From: Limonium bicolor
Lineage: Eukaryota > Streptophyta > Magnoliopsida > Caryophyllales > Plumbaginaceae
Reading direction: 5' to 3'
DNA: 64,000 nucleotides
Assembly: GCA_023374045.1 (NCBI GenBank)
Contig: CM041776.1
Span: forward strand, 479,497,375-479,561,374
The notes beneath the pieces were generated by a model. The model saw only the letters and a program-made list of their open reading frames with translations. It was not told the origin of the DNA and ran no database searches. Below, piece by piece: positions 33,836 through 44,505 of this stretch; position 1 is the stretch's first letter, and the number at the start of each line of letters is the position of its first letter. The translations under genes and the position numbers were made by a program.

Positions 33836-35939
33836 AGGCCCTACACTTACCTTTTGCTAGTCCTCGAGCAAAACAAGATTAGAACGGACTAATTACTTAT
33901 GCACAAAACAGATAAACTCTAGAATGAAAATGTAGATAAATATTTCCAACTATATGACTCTAATTCATAAGTATTACTTAATCTACCTTATCTTGTCAAA
34001 ACATACTAATGGGTATAAAACAAGGAATTTCAAAATCGATCAAAAACTTTTGGGCTATTTTGCATAAGGGATTTTTGTAATCTCTCCTTTTTCCGGTTTC
34101 CATCATTCAGCTCTATTTTTCAAGAGTTTCTGAATGTGGCCAAGACACTCATCATTGGTTTTATGAATCAGCCCTATTTTGCAAGAGTTTCTGACTCAAC
34201 CATGATTTTTTTTTTTTTGCATTGAAGAACAGGGAATTTAGGAGAAAAATAAAAGGAAAAACTCTTGTTTCTTGCTTTTATTCTGAGGCACTTTATGAAA
34301 CCTCTAGGAATATATTGCTTTTCCTTTAGAAGAAGATTTTTCTTTCTTTTTTTCTTTTTCTTATTCTTTCTTTTGCACAAAAAACCCTTTTTAAGATTTT
34401 CACCCAAAAGATTTTTCACAATTTGAAAAAGAAAAGAAAAGAATACCCATAAGTACATAAAGGAAAGAATTAGGAGCAAGATCATGTACTCATGTTAATA
34501 AAGAGAATCATAGAGTTAAAAACAGGAATCTACAAGTCATTAGAAAGCTTACCTCTTGAGAGAACAAGCTTTTAGTCATTCCTAATCTTATCTTGATCAA
34601 AAACATGCAAAAAGTTTAGTAAAACATTGATAAACTTTAAACTTATGCAAATTATTTATAAACAAACATATATATATTTTTTAAGGGGGATCCCTGCCCT
34701 ACACTTGGCAGGAACACTATCCCCAGTGTTCGAAAGAAAAAAAAGAAAATAAATAAAGAAAGACTGTAACAGATAAAATTAAAAGTAATTAAGAAGAAAA
34801 TGACTCCCCTGTGGTGCAAGAAGACTAGACGCGTGGGGCTGCCCTACACTTAGCCTTTGGCTACTTGGCAGAGTGATCAGAGATATCGATAGAGATATGA
34901 ACGATCTCGCATACTCCCATTGATAAATTTAGCGTTGGAGACGGGAGTTGACCAAGCGGTCATGGTTGAGCAAAAAGTTGCTGCATTTGTGTAGGGAGCG
35001 CGTTTGTTGGTTTTGTCGTTGCCGTAAGGAACGAACAAATGTCTTCTTTGTCACCTGATCGCGGTCAGATGAATCTTCATGAAGATTATGCGATCGGAGA
35101 TGCATTCACCTTATTTACTTAGGAAGAGCAACACACAATATTAATTTAACCAAGAAATATATAAATATATAATAAATGTTGCGAAACGAAAAGAAAAATA
35201 GAACATATTGAATATGCCGGACTTCGTGCTGGGCATGAAGTATCCGGCATTTGACTTCCTCCTTTATGCCGGGTAGAGTGCCGGGTGAATCTTACCCGGC
35301 AGTGGACTTCCTCCACTATTGCCGGGTTTATACCAACCGGCATGTTGCCCGGCGTGACATAAAATCGAACATGACTTAATTCAAAGACAATGTAAAGGAT
35401 AATCAAATTAAATGTAAGAGTAAATAAGGGATTGTAGGAGATTACTCCTAATTGTCCCTACAATGTGCGACAAAATTATTGAGAGAAATTGAGCATGCCG
35501 GGTGACATGCCGGATCAAACCCGTCTATAGGACTTCCTCCACTAATGCCGTGTGTAGCAAACCCGGCACAATACACGGCATGCGCAAAAATCGAAATTCA
35601 AAATAAAGAAAAATAGTATAGGGACTCATATAAGAAAAATAATGAAAGGAGTAGACAAGAATACATTAAGATTTGATAAACTCAACAGCGTATGAAATTT
35701 TGAAAACAATTTGAACATGCCGGACATGATGCCGGGCAAATCCTGTCCGGCATCGGACTTCCTCCGGGTTTGCCGGGTGACAGATGCCCGACATTTTGAA
35801 CGGCACATTCAAATCTGCAAACTAAGTGCGAAAAAAAATTAAAGGATCAAGGAATCAAAGAATCAAAGAATAAAGAATAAGGCGTTTTACCGAATTAAGG
35901 ACTTGGACTAATTCCAAGTCCCCGGCAACGGCGCCAATT
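33836..35939 (-). repeat. Element E internal region, copy 1
   Basis: This 2.1-kb non-coding stretch contains A-rich and T-rich runs (34190-34440). It also has a cluster of GCCGG/CCGGC inverted repeats (about 35215-35360, 35494-35582 and 35718-35806) separated by the recurring spacer GACTTCCTCC. Unlike the Copia and gypsy elements around it, it shows no gag or pol homology. Confidence 0.85.
35920..35936 (-). other. Element E primer-binding site, copy 1 (tRNA-Asp type)
   Basis: On the minus strand TGGCGCCGTTGCCGGGG follows the LTR end (TTTAGCA) after two bases. It complements the 3' end of plant aspartate tRNA, a primer used by some plant gypsy lineages such as Athila. This is the main evidence that E is an LTR element read on the minus strand. 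Confidence 0.83.
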
Positions 35940-37436
35940 TGCTAAACGAGAAATTGTTAGGAAAACTATATATAAAATGAATAAAATAATAACCTATTCC
36001 TACAACTCTACTACGGGTAGCAAAATAAAACCCGGTCGGAGTATAGTGTACATATATTACGACCGAGAGTATCAAACCCAAGGGACTTATAGAAAATTAG
36101 TCCTAATCCGGTAATAACCTATTCTAAGACAAGGGGGGAAATTGAAATGTTTTCTAATCCTAATCAAAACTAACTAAACTAAGTGGTAATTACAATGAAA
36201 TTATCCTTGATCCAGGGTGTGAAACCATCTAAGTATCAATATGAACTCGAAACATAGCACAAGCCTTCGAACTAACCAACAATTGAATACGCCGGGTTTC
36301 CTGCCGGATACCACTTGCACGGCATATTCAAAGACATTGAATATGCCGGACATTGGCCACCCGGCAGTGCATCCGGCATAGCCATATTGCATATTATTTC
36401 TCCAGTTTCCGGGTAGAAAACAGAAGACTCATCCCTATTAACAAATCGAGCATATATCATGCCGCGAAATGAACAAGGAAATGGGGGAAAATGGATTAAT
36501 TCTCACTCTTACCACTAACCCTTAAATCATAAGAAGAGAGTAGAAAGACCATTAAGAGAGTCTAACCTATCTTACTTGGGACTTGTCTTCCACAAGTAAG
36601 AATTGCATGAAGAGAAAAAGAGATCAACCTATTCTCTTTCAATAAGAACCTTACTCTTAATAAACTTGAAAATTATATTAAAGAAATCATATTGTTTACA
36701 AGAAGGAATTCATCCCTAACCAAGAATAAGCAAGGATTCCTACTCCACCATCCACACAAATCGAGAGAGAGAATACACAGGAGATAAGAAGATTGGATGT
36801 AGCCTTAACCCGCCATGGATTCTTCTCTTCGCGTGGAAAGTTGCATAGAACTTCCTTGGACACCAACACCTTGGAAGAGTGCGGAAATGGAGTAATGAAT
36901 GGAGTGTAATATGTTGAAGTGTGTTGAATTGTAGCCTTCCTCGGCCTATTTATAGGCATTAATTGTGTCGATGCCGGGCGTCGTGCCGGATCACCAATAG
37001 CCGGCACACGTGTTAAATGCGCCCAACTGTTAACGGTCGAAACCGTCAATTCCGCGGAAACAGTGCATATGCCGGGTAGGATATACCCGGCATCACACCC
37101 GGCATCATCCTTTTCACCAACGGTCAATAACTGCTATCGCTTGGTCAACCGTGGCGACTCTTCACTTATGCCGGATGGAATCTACCCGGCATTAGGTCCG
37201 GCAATGCCTCTTTTCTGTTCTGTGCTTATGCCGTGCAGAAACTACCCGGCATGGAGTCCGGCTTCAACTGAACTTTTGCCTAGAAAATCATTCCTTGCAC
37301 ATAAAACTCATAAAAACATAAATATGTACAAAAATATTTTAACACATAATAGCATAAATAACATAAATATAACTTTATTTAGATAAATATAATACTAAAT
37401 CTAATGCATAAAATATGATAAGTCTGCGGCTTATCA
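35940..37436 (-). repeat. Element E LTR copy 2 (1497 bp)
   Basis: This is the central LTR shared by both units. It is nearly identical to copy 1, with small indels such as the loss of a few bases near 36736 and 36912. Confidence 0.9.
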
Positions 37437-39543
37437 AGGCCCTACACTTACCTTTTGCTAGTCCTCGAGCAAAACAAGATTAGAACGGACTAATTACTTA
37501 TGCACAAAACAGATAAACTCTAGAATGAAAATGTAGATAAATATTTCCAACTATATGACTCTAATTCATAAGTATTACTTAATCTACCTTATCTTGTCAA
37601 AACATACTAATGGGTATAAAACAAGGAATTTCAAAATCGATCAAAAACTTTTGGGCTATTTTGCATAAGGGATTTTTGTAATCTCTCCTTTTTCCGGTTT
37701 CCATCATTCAGCTCTATTTTTCAAGAGTTTCTGAATGTGGCCAAGACACTCATCATTGGTTTTATGAATCAGCCCTATTTTGCAAGAGTTTCTGACTCAA
37801 CCATGATTTTTTTTTTTTGCATTGAAGAACGGGGAATTTAGGAGAAAAATAAAAGGAAAAACTCTTGTTTCTTGCTTTTATTCTGAGGCACTTTATGAAA
37901 CCTCTAGGAATATATTGCTTTTCCTTTAGAAGAAGATTTTTCTTTCTTTTTTTTTCTTTTTCTTATTCTTTCTTTTGCACAAAAAACCCTTTTTAAGATT
38001 TTCACCCAAAAGATTTTTCACAATTTGAAAAAGAAAAGAAAAGAATACCCATAAGTACATAAAGGAAAGAATTAGGAGCAAGATCATGTACTCATGTTAA
38101 TAAAGAGAATCATAGAGTTAAAAACAGGAATCTACAAGTCATTAGAAAGCTTACCTCTTGAGAGAACAAGCTTTTAGTCATTCCTAATCTTATCTTGATC
38201 AAAAACATGCAAAAAGTTTAGTAAAACATTGATAAACTTTAAACTTATGCAAATTATTTATAAACAAACATATATATATTTTTTAAGGGGGATCCCTGCC
38301 CTACACTTGGCAGGACACTATCCCCAGTGTTCGAAAGAAAAAAAAAGAAAATAAATAAAGAAAGACTGTAACAGATAAAATTAAAAGTAATTAAGAAGAA
38401 AATGACTCCCCTGGTGCAAGAAGACTAGACGCGTGGGGCTGCCCTACACTTAGCCTTTGGCTACTTGGCAGAGTGATCAGAGATATCGATAGAGATATGA
38501 ACGATCTCGCATACTCCCATTGATAAATTTAGCGTTGGAGACGGGAGTTGACCAAGCGGTCATGGTTGAGCAAAAAGTTGCTGCATTTGTGTAGGGAGCG
38601 CGTTTGTTGGTTTTGTCGTTGCCGTAAGGAACGAACAAATGTCTTCTTTTGTCTGATCGCGGTCAGATGAATCTTCATGAAGATTATGCGATCGGAGATG
38701 CATTCACCTTATTTACTTAGGAAGAGCAACACACAATATTAATTTAACCAAGAAATATATAAATATATATATATAAATAAATGTTGCGAAACGAAAAGAA
38801 AATAGAACATATTGAATATGCCGGACTTCGTGCTGGGCATGAAGTATCCGGCATTTGACTTCCTCCTTTATGCCGGGTGTGCCGGGTGAATCTTACCCGG
38901 CAGTGGACTTCCTCCACTATTGCCGGGTTTATACCAACCGGCATGTTGCCCGGCGTGACATAAAATCGAACATGACTTAATTCAAAACAATGTAAAGGAT
39001 AATCAAATTAAATGTAAGAGTAAATAAGGGATTGTAGGAGATTACTCCTAATTGTCCCTACAATGTGCGACAAAATTATGAGAGAAATTGAGCATGCCGG
39101 GTGACATGCCGGATCAAACCCGTCTGGCATAGGACTTCCTCCACTAATGTGCCGTGTGTAGCAAACCCGGCACAATACACGGCATGCGCAAAAATCGAAA
39201 TTCAAAATAAAGAAAAATAGTATAGGGACTCATATAAGAGGAAAATAATGAAAGGAGTAGACAAGAATACATTAAGATTTGATAAACTCAACAGCGTATG
39301 AAATTTTGAAAACAATTTGAACATGCCGGACATGATGCCGGGCAAATCCTGTCCGGCATCGGACTTCCTCCGGGTTTGCCGGGTGACAGATGCCCGGCAT
39401 TTTGAACGGCACATTCAAATCTGCAAACTAAGTGCGAAAAAAATTAAAGGATCAAGGAATCAAAGAATCAAAGAATAAAGAATAGGCGTTTTACCGAATT
39501 AAGGACTTGGACTAATTCCAAGTCCCCGGCAACGGCGCCAATT
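37437..39543 (-). repeat. Element E internal region, copy 2
   Basis: It aligns end to end with 33836-35939. Differences are short indels, for example CGTCTGGCATAGGAC here against CGTCTATAGGAC in copy 1, which restores a GGCAT palindrome arm. A second primer site lies at 39524-39540. Confidence 0.87.
39524..39540 (-). other. Element E primer-binding site, copy 2 (tRNA-Asp type)
   Basis: It has the same sequence and position relative to the adjoining LTR as the site at 35920-35936. Confidence 0.83.
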
Positions 39544-41040
39544 TGCTAAACGAGAAATTGTTAGGAAAACTATATATAAAATAATAAAATAATAACCTAT
39601 TCCTACAACTCTACTACGGGTAGCAAAATAAAACCCGTCGGAGTATAGTGTACATATATTACGACCGAGAGTATCGAACCCAAGGGACTTATAGAAAATT
39701 AGTCCTAATCCGGTAATAACCTATTCTAAGACAAGGGGGGAAATTGAAATGTTTTCTAATCCTAATCAAAACTAACTAAACTAAGTGGTAATTACAATGA
39801 AATTATCCTTGATCCAGGGTGTGAAACCATCTAAGTATCAATATGAACTCGAAACATAGCACAAGCCTTCGAACTAACCAACAATTGAATACGCCGGGTT
39901 CCTGCCGGATACCACTTGCACGGCATATTCAAAGACATTGAATATGCCGGACATTGGCCACCCGGCAGTGCATCCGGCATAGCCATATTGCATATTATTT
40001 CTCCATTTCCGGTAGAAAACAGAAGACTCATCCTATTAACAAATCGAGCATATATCATGCCGCGAAATGAACAGGAAATGGGGAAAATGGATTAATTCTC
40101 ACTCTTACCACTAACCCTTAATCATAAGAAGAGAGTAGAAAGACCATTAAGAGAGTCTAACCTATCTTACTTGGGACTTGTCTTCCACAAGTAAAGAATT
40201 GCATGAAGAGAAAAAGAGATCAACCTATTCTCTTTCAATAAGAACCTTACTCTTAATAAACTTCAAAATTAGATTAAAGAAATCATATTGTTTACAAAAG
40301 GAATTCATCCCTAACCAAGAATAAGCAAGGAGTTCCTACTCCACCATCCACACAAATCGAGAGAGAGAATACACAGGAGATAAGAAGATTGGATGTAGCC
40401 TTAACCCGCCATGGATTCTTCTCTTCGCGTGGAAAGTTGCATAGAACTTCCTTGGACACCAACACCTTGGAAGAGTGCGGAAATGGAGTAATGAATGGAG
40501 TGTAATATGATGTTGAAGTGTGTTGAATTGTAGCCTTCCTCGGCCTATTTATAGGCATTAATTGTGTCGATGCCGGGCGTCGTGCCGGATCACCAATAGC
40601 CGGCACACGTGTTAAATGCGCCCAACTGTTAACGGTCGAAACCGTCAATTCCGCGTGAAACAGTGCATATGCCGGGTAGATATACCCGGCATCACACCCG
40701 GCTCATCATCCTTTCACCAACGGTCAATAACTGCTATCGCTTGGTCAACCGTGGCGACTCTTCACTTATGCCGGATGGAATCTACCCGGCATTAGGTCCG
40801 GCAATGCCTCTTTTCTGTTCTGTGCTTATGCCGTGCAGAAACTACCCGGCATGGAGTCCGGCTTCAACTGAACTTTTGCCTAGAAAATCATTCCTTGCAA
40901 ATAAAACTCATAAAAACATAAATATGTACAAATAATATATTTTAACACATAATAAGCATAAATAACATAAATATAACTTTATTTAGATAAATATAATACT
41001 AAATCTAATGCATAAAATATGATAAGTCTGCGGCTTATCA
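39544..41040 (-). repeat. Element E LTR copy 3 (1497 bp)
   Basis: It ends the array and is followed by the second atgat. By eye it carries more single-base losses than copies 1 and 2, mostly in homopolymer runs (near 39640, 39900, 40005-40015, 40075 and 40120). Confidence 0.9.
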
Positions 41041-41045
41041 ATGAT

Positions 41046-41290
41046 CGTCAAAGAGGGGATCCAAGTATATTTGGGTTCCCAAAACTAACCAGTAGCTTTT
41101 TGCAAACAGAGTGGCTCGGAAACAATGACTCTTGGTTTTTGGATAGTGGTTGTTTGAGATATATGACAGGAAACCAAAATGAGTTTACGACTCTCTCTAA
41201 CCATCAAGGGGGAAATGTTACTTTTAGCGACAACGTGCTTGGTGAAATCATAAGAATTAGCTCCAATGGCAATATGGCAGCGTGTTGAAG
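41046..41290 (+). pseudogene. Protease fragment of Sirevirus C
   Basis: The plus-strand frame reads WFLDSGCLRYMTGNQNEFTT, the Copia aspartic protease active site (Asp-Ser-Gly) with its usual C-x-x-H-M-T-G block, here with Tyr in place of the common His. It ends at a stop near 41285. The following 450 bp show no recognisable integrase or RT. The protease would cleave gag-pol inside the particle. Confidence 0.72.
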
Positions 41291-41743
41291 TGAATTTCCA
41301 AAAAAAAGAAAGAAAGACATAAATCCCATTAGAATGCTAAAACCAAGCAAATTAGCATCGTCTCTTCAACTTATAATCAATTTAAAGTTGACTCTTGCTC
41401 TGACCACTACTTGCAAGAGTGGAAGTTGTGTGACTCTTATTTGCGCATCACAACAAGGCTGGCTTGCACATATGGGTATGAATACTTTGGCTAATACGCT
41501 TCACTACCACGGTTAGCCACACTCTCTTAAGATTCAAAATGAATGGGTCAATACCAAGATGCAGACCAAGTCCCACACCCCATTTCCTGGCCTACACCAC
41601 TGACCATACTTTTAACCTATCTCAAACTTTGTTTATCTTGGCGGTGCTTTTATCAAACTTTGGCAAACTTTGTCAGTTGGCTATTTAGCCATGTGATTGC
41701 TTCTGGATGTCACAAAGACTCACCCTATTTTGCCAGATGATGT

Positions 41744-42398
41744 CAAAAAGGGGGAAAGCAGTGAATCCCATTCTTAGGAAGACGAGTTAATGTTTTTGGT
41801 GGTAGGAAGACTTAAATCGCACTTATGGATTTTGCCCTGCTTGATGGTCAAGCAAACTGTTTCTGTTTAAGCTTAGTTTAATTTTATTATGCTCTTCTCT
41901 AGTCTTATCTTAAATGACGTGCTCAAACTTAGGGGGAATATTATACTAAGGGGGAATGTCAAAGAGGTTGGTTCTTCCAAGCTTGTTTTGCTTGTATGTC
42001 ATTTTTTGTTGGTTAACTCGCGCTACAAGATTTACTCGAGTGGTTTTTGGCATCATCAACAAAAAGGGGGAAATGTGTGAAGATGTTAGAGTTTTGCTGA
42101 AGATTGCCAAAGCCTAGCTGCGAGCAAGAGTTGGCTTGAGAATTGATGCAACGAAAATGGGACCAAGACTGAGAGAGTATGAGTTTAAGAAACAATAACT
42201 CCCACTGAAGAGAAAAAGTCATCCAGAGCCTACCCACAGATAAAGAGTCACGACAGACAGTTTGGTTGTCAACCAGACTTGATCTAACAAGCGGTTTGCA
42301 TTCATTTTATCTTATTAATGATGCTCAACTTATGGGGGGAATTTAGATCATCTTGACAGAGTCGGTTCCCTTTGCCATCATCAGCAAAAAGGGGGAAA
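41744..42398 (+). other. Multiple polypurine tracts of Sirevirus C
   Basis: The tract CAAAAAGGGGGAAA occurs at about 41744-41756 and 42060-42074, and just before the right LTR at 42385-42398, two of them preceded by CATCATCA. Related purine runs (TTAGGGGGAAT, TAAGGGGGAAT, ATGGGGGGAAT) lie at about 41930, 41950 and 42330. Repeated tracts upstream of the 3' LTR are a described Sirevirus feature. Only the last one can prime an LTR-length plus strand. Confidence 0.78.
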
Positions 42399-42399
42399 T

Positions 42400-43201
42400 T
42401 GTTAGAACCCTAGGTTTTGGTGATAATGGCAACAGAGTAAGTCTTGGTGACAGAAGGAGTCTCACTGATAATGGCAACAAAGTAAGTCTGGGTGACAGAA
42501 GGAGTCTGACTGCGTAAGGAGTCGTGCTGTGACATAAGATTCTCCTAGAAAGTTCTAGAAGCTATGAGGCGAACCTCTACTGTTAAAACATGAAGAAATA
42601 CAAGGAAATAACTGCTCCACACGTTCAAATATGATCAACTCCGAAAATCAAGGCGGACAAGGTTAAAGAAGGCCAGTACGAGTCCCACTATAGAGCAGTT
42701 AAGATATTTCCCACCCAATGCTTAGTGGGAGGTCATGGAAACATTAGTTTACACGTTGGGAGTAGGTACTTCAGGTATTATCAGTATTTAAGCAATTAGA
42801 AGTCATTTACAATAGTTATGACTTTTCACTTCCACATTTCTGGAGAGAGAGAGAGCCATACTGAGAGAGTTTTCACTTAAGAGATTATGTCAAGACTATG
42901 TCCGTTCTATGCTCATATAGATTCATCTAGCACATAGAGCTATTGCACCCAAACACTCCACATGTTGTATTGATCTATATTTAGAGTGTTTGAGTGTAGG
43001 TGTTAGGCAGAGCTACTCTATCTAACCCCAAGATAGGACACTAGGTTGTAATTTACTTCAAATTTCAATACAAGCATATCCTCTCTTGTCAATTTTACAT
43101 AAAAAGCTTTAGCATTATCTCCTTTGCAAATACTAATTATTAGTCGAGTTGGTTTGAGCCTAACACCTCAGACTTACTCGGTCAACACCTCGATCCTATC
43201 A
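42400..43201 (+). repeat. Right LTR of element C (802 bp)
   Basis: It starts TGTTAGAACCCTAGG and ends CTCGATCCTATCA, followed by caagg. It aligns with 30634-31443 with many scattered differences, so C is older than B. Confidence 0.9.
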
Positions 43202-43206
43202 CAAGG

Positions 43207-44505
43207 AATATACATTTCACAGCTTTATGAGAGAACTTATCATGTATAGGGGCATTATTGTGAGCAAAAGGAAGACACCCAAAACATTTTAATTCATGAT
43301 ATTCTGGTTGTTTTTCATACAAGGAACTAAAAGGGTTCTTTGCTCCAAGAACATCCAAAGGTGATCTGTTTATCAAGTAGACCGCAATCAAAACACTTTC
43401 CCCCCAAAATTGTATTGGTAATCCTGAATGAAACATCAATCCCCTTGCTGTTTCTAACAATGTGTCTATGCTTCCTTTCTACAACTCCATTCTGATGGGG
43501 TATGCGTGCACAAGACATTTAGTGTTGAATACCTTTTCCTTTAAGGTACTCCATTCCTTTTTTGGAAGACCCTAATTCATATGCATTATAAGTTCTGATG
43601 CATTTAATTTTCTTCTTGAATTGTACTTCAACCATCTCAATAAGATGTTTAATCACATTAAAACAATCAGATTTTTGCATAATGAGGTGGACCAAGTTGC
43701 ACGGGATATATCATCCATAAACGCGAGGAAATATGTATAATTATCATGTGTTTTTGTTCTATAAGGACCCCATAAATCTATATGAACCATTTCAAATATT
43801 TTAGTGGTTTTAATTGTGCTCAGGGGAAAGGGAAGCCTGTGGCTTTTTGCCTTACAACATGACTCACAGAGAAACTGTTTACTTGCTAGATTTCTTTCAA
43901 ACAACTACATTTTCTTCAACTTGGCTATGGGCAAATGCCCAAGCCTATGATGCCAAAGACTTACAACATCCTTACAGTAAAAGGAGTCAATCAATCTTCT
44001 AGAACTACAAACATTAGAAGAGATTAAAACAAAAATATTGTTTTCATTACAAGCAAAGTTCTCATTTAAAAAGTAACGCCCTCCTATCATCCTCCTAATT
44101 CCATGTTCAAGGAGTGAATTACAAACCTGAAAATTACAACAAGAATCGTCAAAATAAAACTTTCCCTTCAGCTGATCAGCTAGTTTACTAACCGATATCA
44201 AGTTGAATTTAAAGATTGGAATGAACAGAACATCTTTGTGACCGTCAGACATTCCTATGGTGTGAACCTCACCTAAGGATTTATATTAAAAAAAAATTCC
44301 AAGTTCACAGCACATGTGCTTAGTGGCACCGCTATCTAAAATCCATTTCTTAAATATGTGAGTATGACCCCCTGTTGTATTCATAGTAAGTTTCTTTGTT
44401 TCTGAAACATGTAATGCACAGAAGGTTCTAACCCTAAAGGTTCCTCTAGAGTTATGTGAAACATGAAGAGTTCTAGCATTAAGAGAGGTTAGTCTATTTG
44501 CATAA
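43207..44505 (-). pseudogene. Copia element D: protease, GAG-pre-integrase and integrase, broken
   Basis: From the right, protease WILDSGATKHM near 44320, then a GAG-pre-integrase stretch with FIPIFKFNLISVSKLADQLK and the integrase zinc finger (WHHRLGHLPIAKLKKM, then CESCCKAKSHRLPF). The integrase core shows VHIDLWGPYRTKTHDNYTYF with the first catalytic Asp, and PHQNGVVERKHRHIV with the catalytic Glu. YLINRSPLDVLGAKNPF and ELKCFGCLPFAHN belong to its C-terminal part. At least three frame changes or stops separate these blocks. A2 cuts the gene at 44505 on the protease side. Confidence 0.85.

Larger units (their letters stand above)
32331..41040 (-). mobile_element. Element E: non-coding LTR element with three LTRs and two internal regions
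   Basis: The structure is LTR (32331-33835), internal (33836-35939), LTR (35940-37436), internal (37437-39543), LTR (39544-41040). The outer ends are TGCTAAACGAG and CGGCTTATCA, flanked by an exact atgat duplication (32326-32330 and 41041-41045), so the array sits in one insertion site and probably grew by unequal crossing-over between LTRs after insertion. The tRNA-Asp-type primer site is on the minus strand, setting orientation. No reading frame looks like a retrotransposon protein; it is a LARD/TRIM-like non-autonomous family. Confidence 0.88.
30634..43201 (+). mobile_element. Element C: Sirevirus-type Copia element, internally deleted, hit by E
   Basis: LTRs at 30634-31443 and 42400-43201 are flanked by an exact caagg duplication (30629-30633 and 43202-43206). 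A Met-tRNA primer site follows the left LTR. Upstream of the right LTR the tract CAAAAAGGGGGAAA occurs several times, a hallmark of the Sirevirus lineage. Only gag remnants, a protease fragment and decayed non-coding sequence remain; RT and integrase cannot be recognised. Element E (32331-41040) lies between gag and protease. Excluding E, C is about 3.9 kb, against roughly 9-10 kb for an intact Sirevirus. Confidence 0.85.
27995..44505 (-). mobile_element. Copia element D, interrupted by Sirevirus C and cut by A2
   Basis: Copia order on the minus strand is protease (about 44300), GAG-pre-integrase and integrase (44252-43207), RT (29821-29212), RNase H (28739-28380), polypurine tract and 3' LTR (28296-27995). 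Element C splits it at 30629 with a caagg duplication. A2 enters at 44506 after cataa, so gag and the 5' LTR would lie beyond A2 and the Ogre-like insertion, outside the window. RT and integrase carry several stops and frame changes. It is the oldest layer of the right half. Confidence 0.85.
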
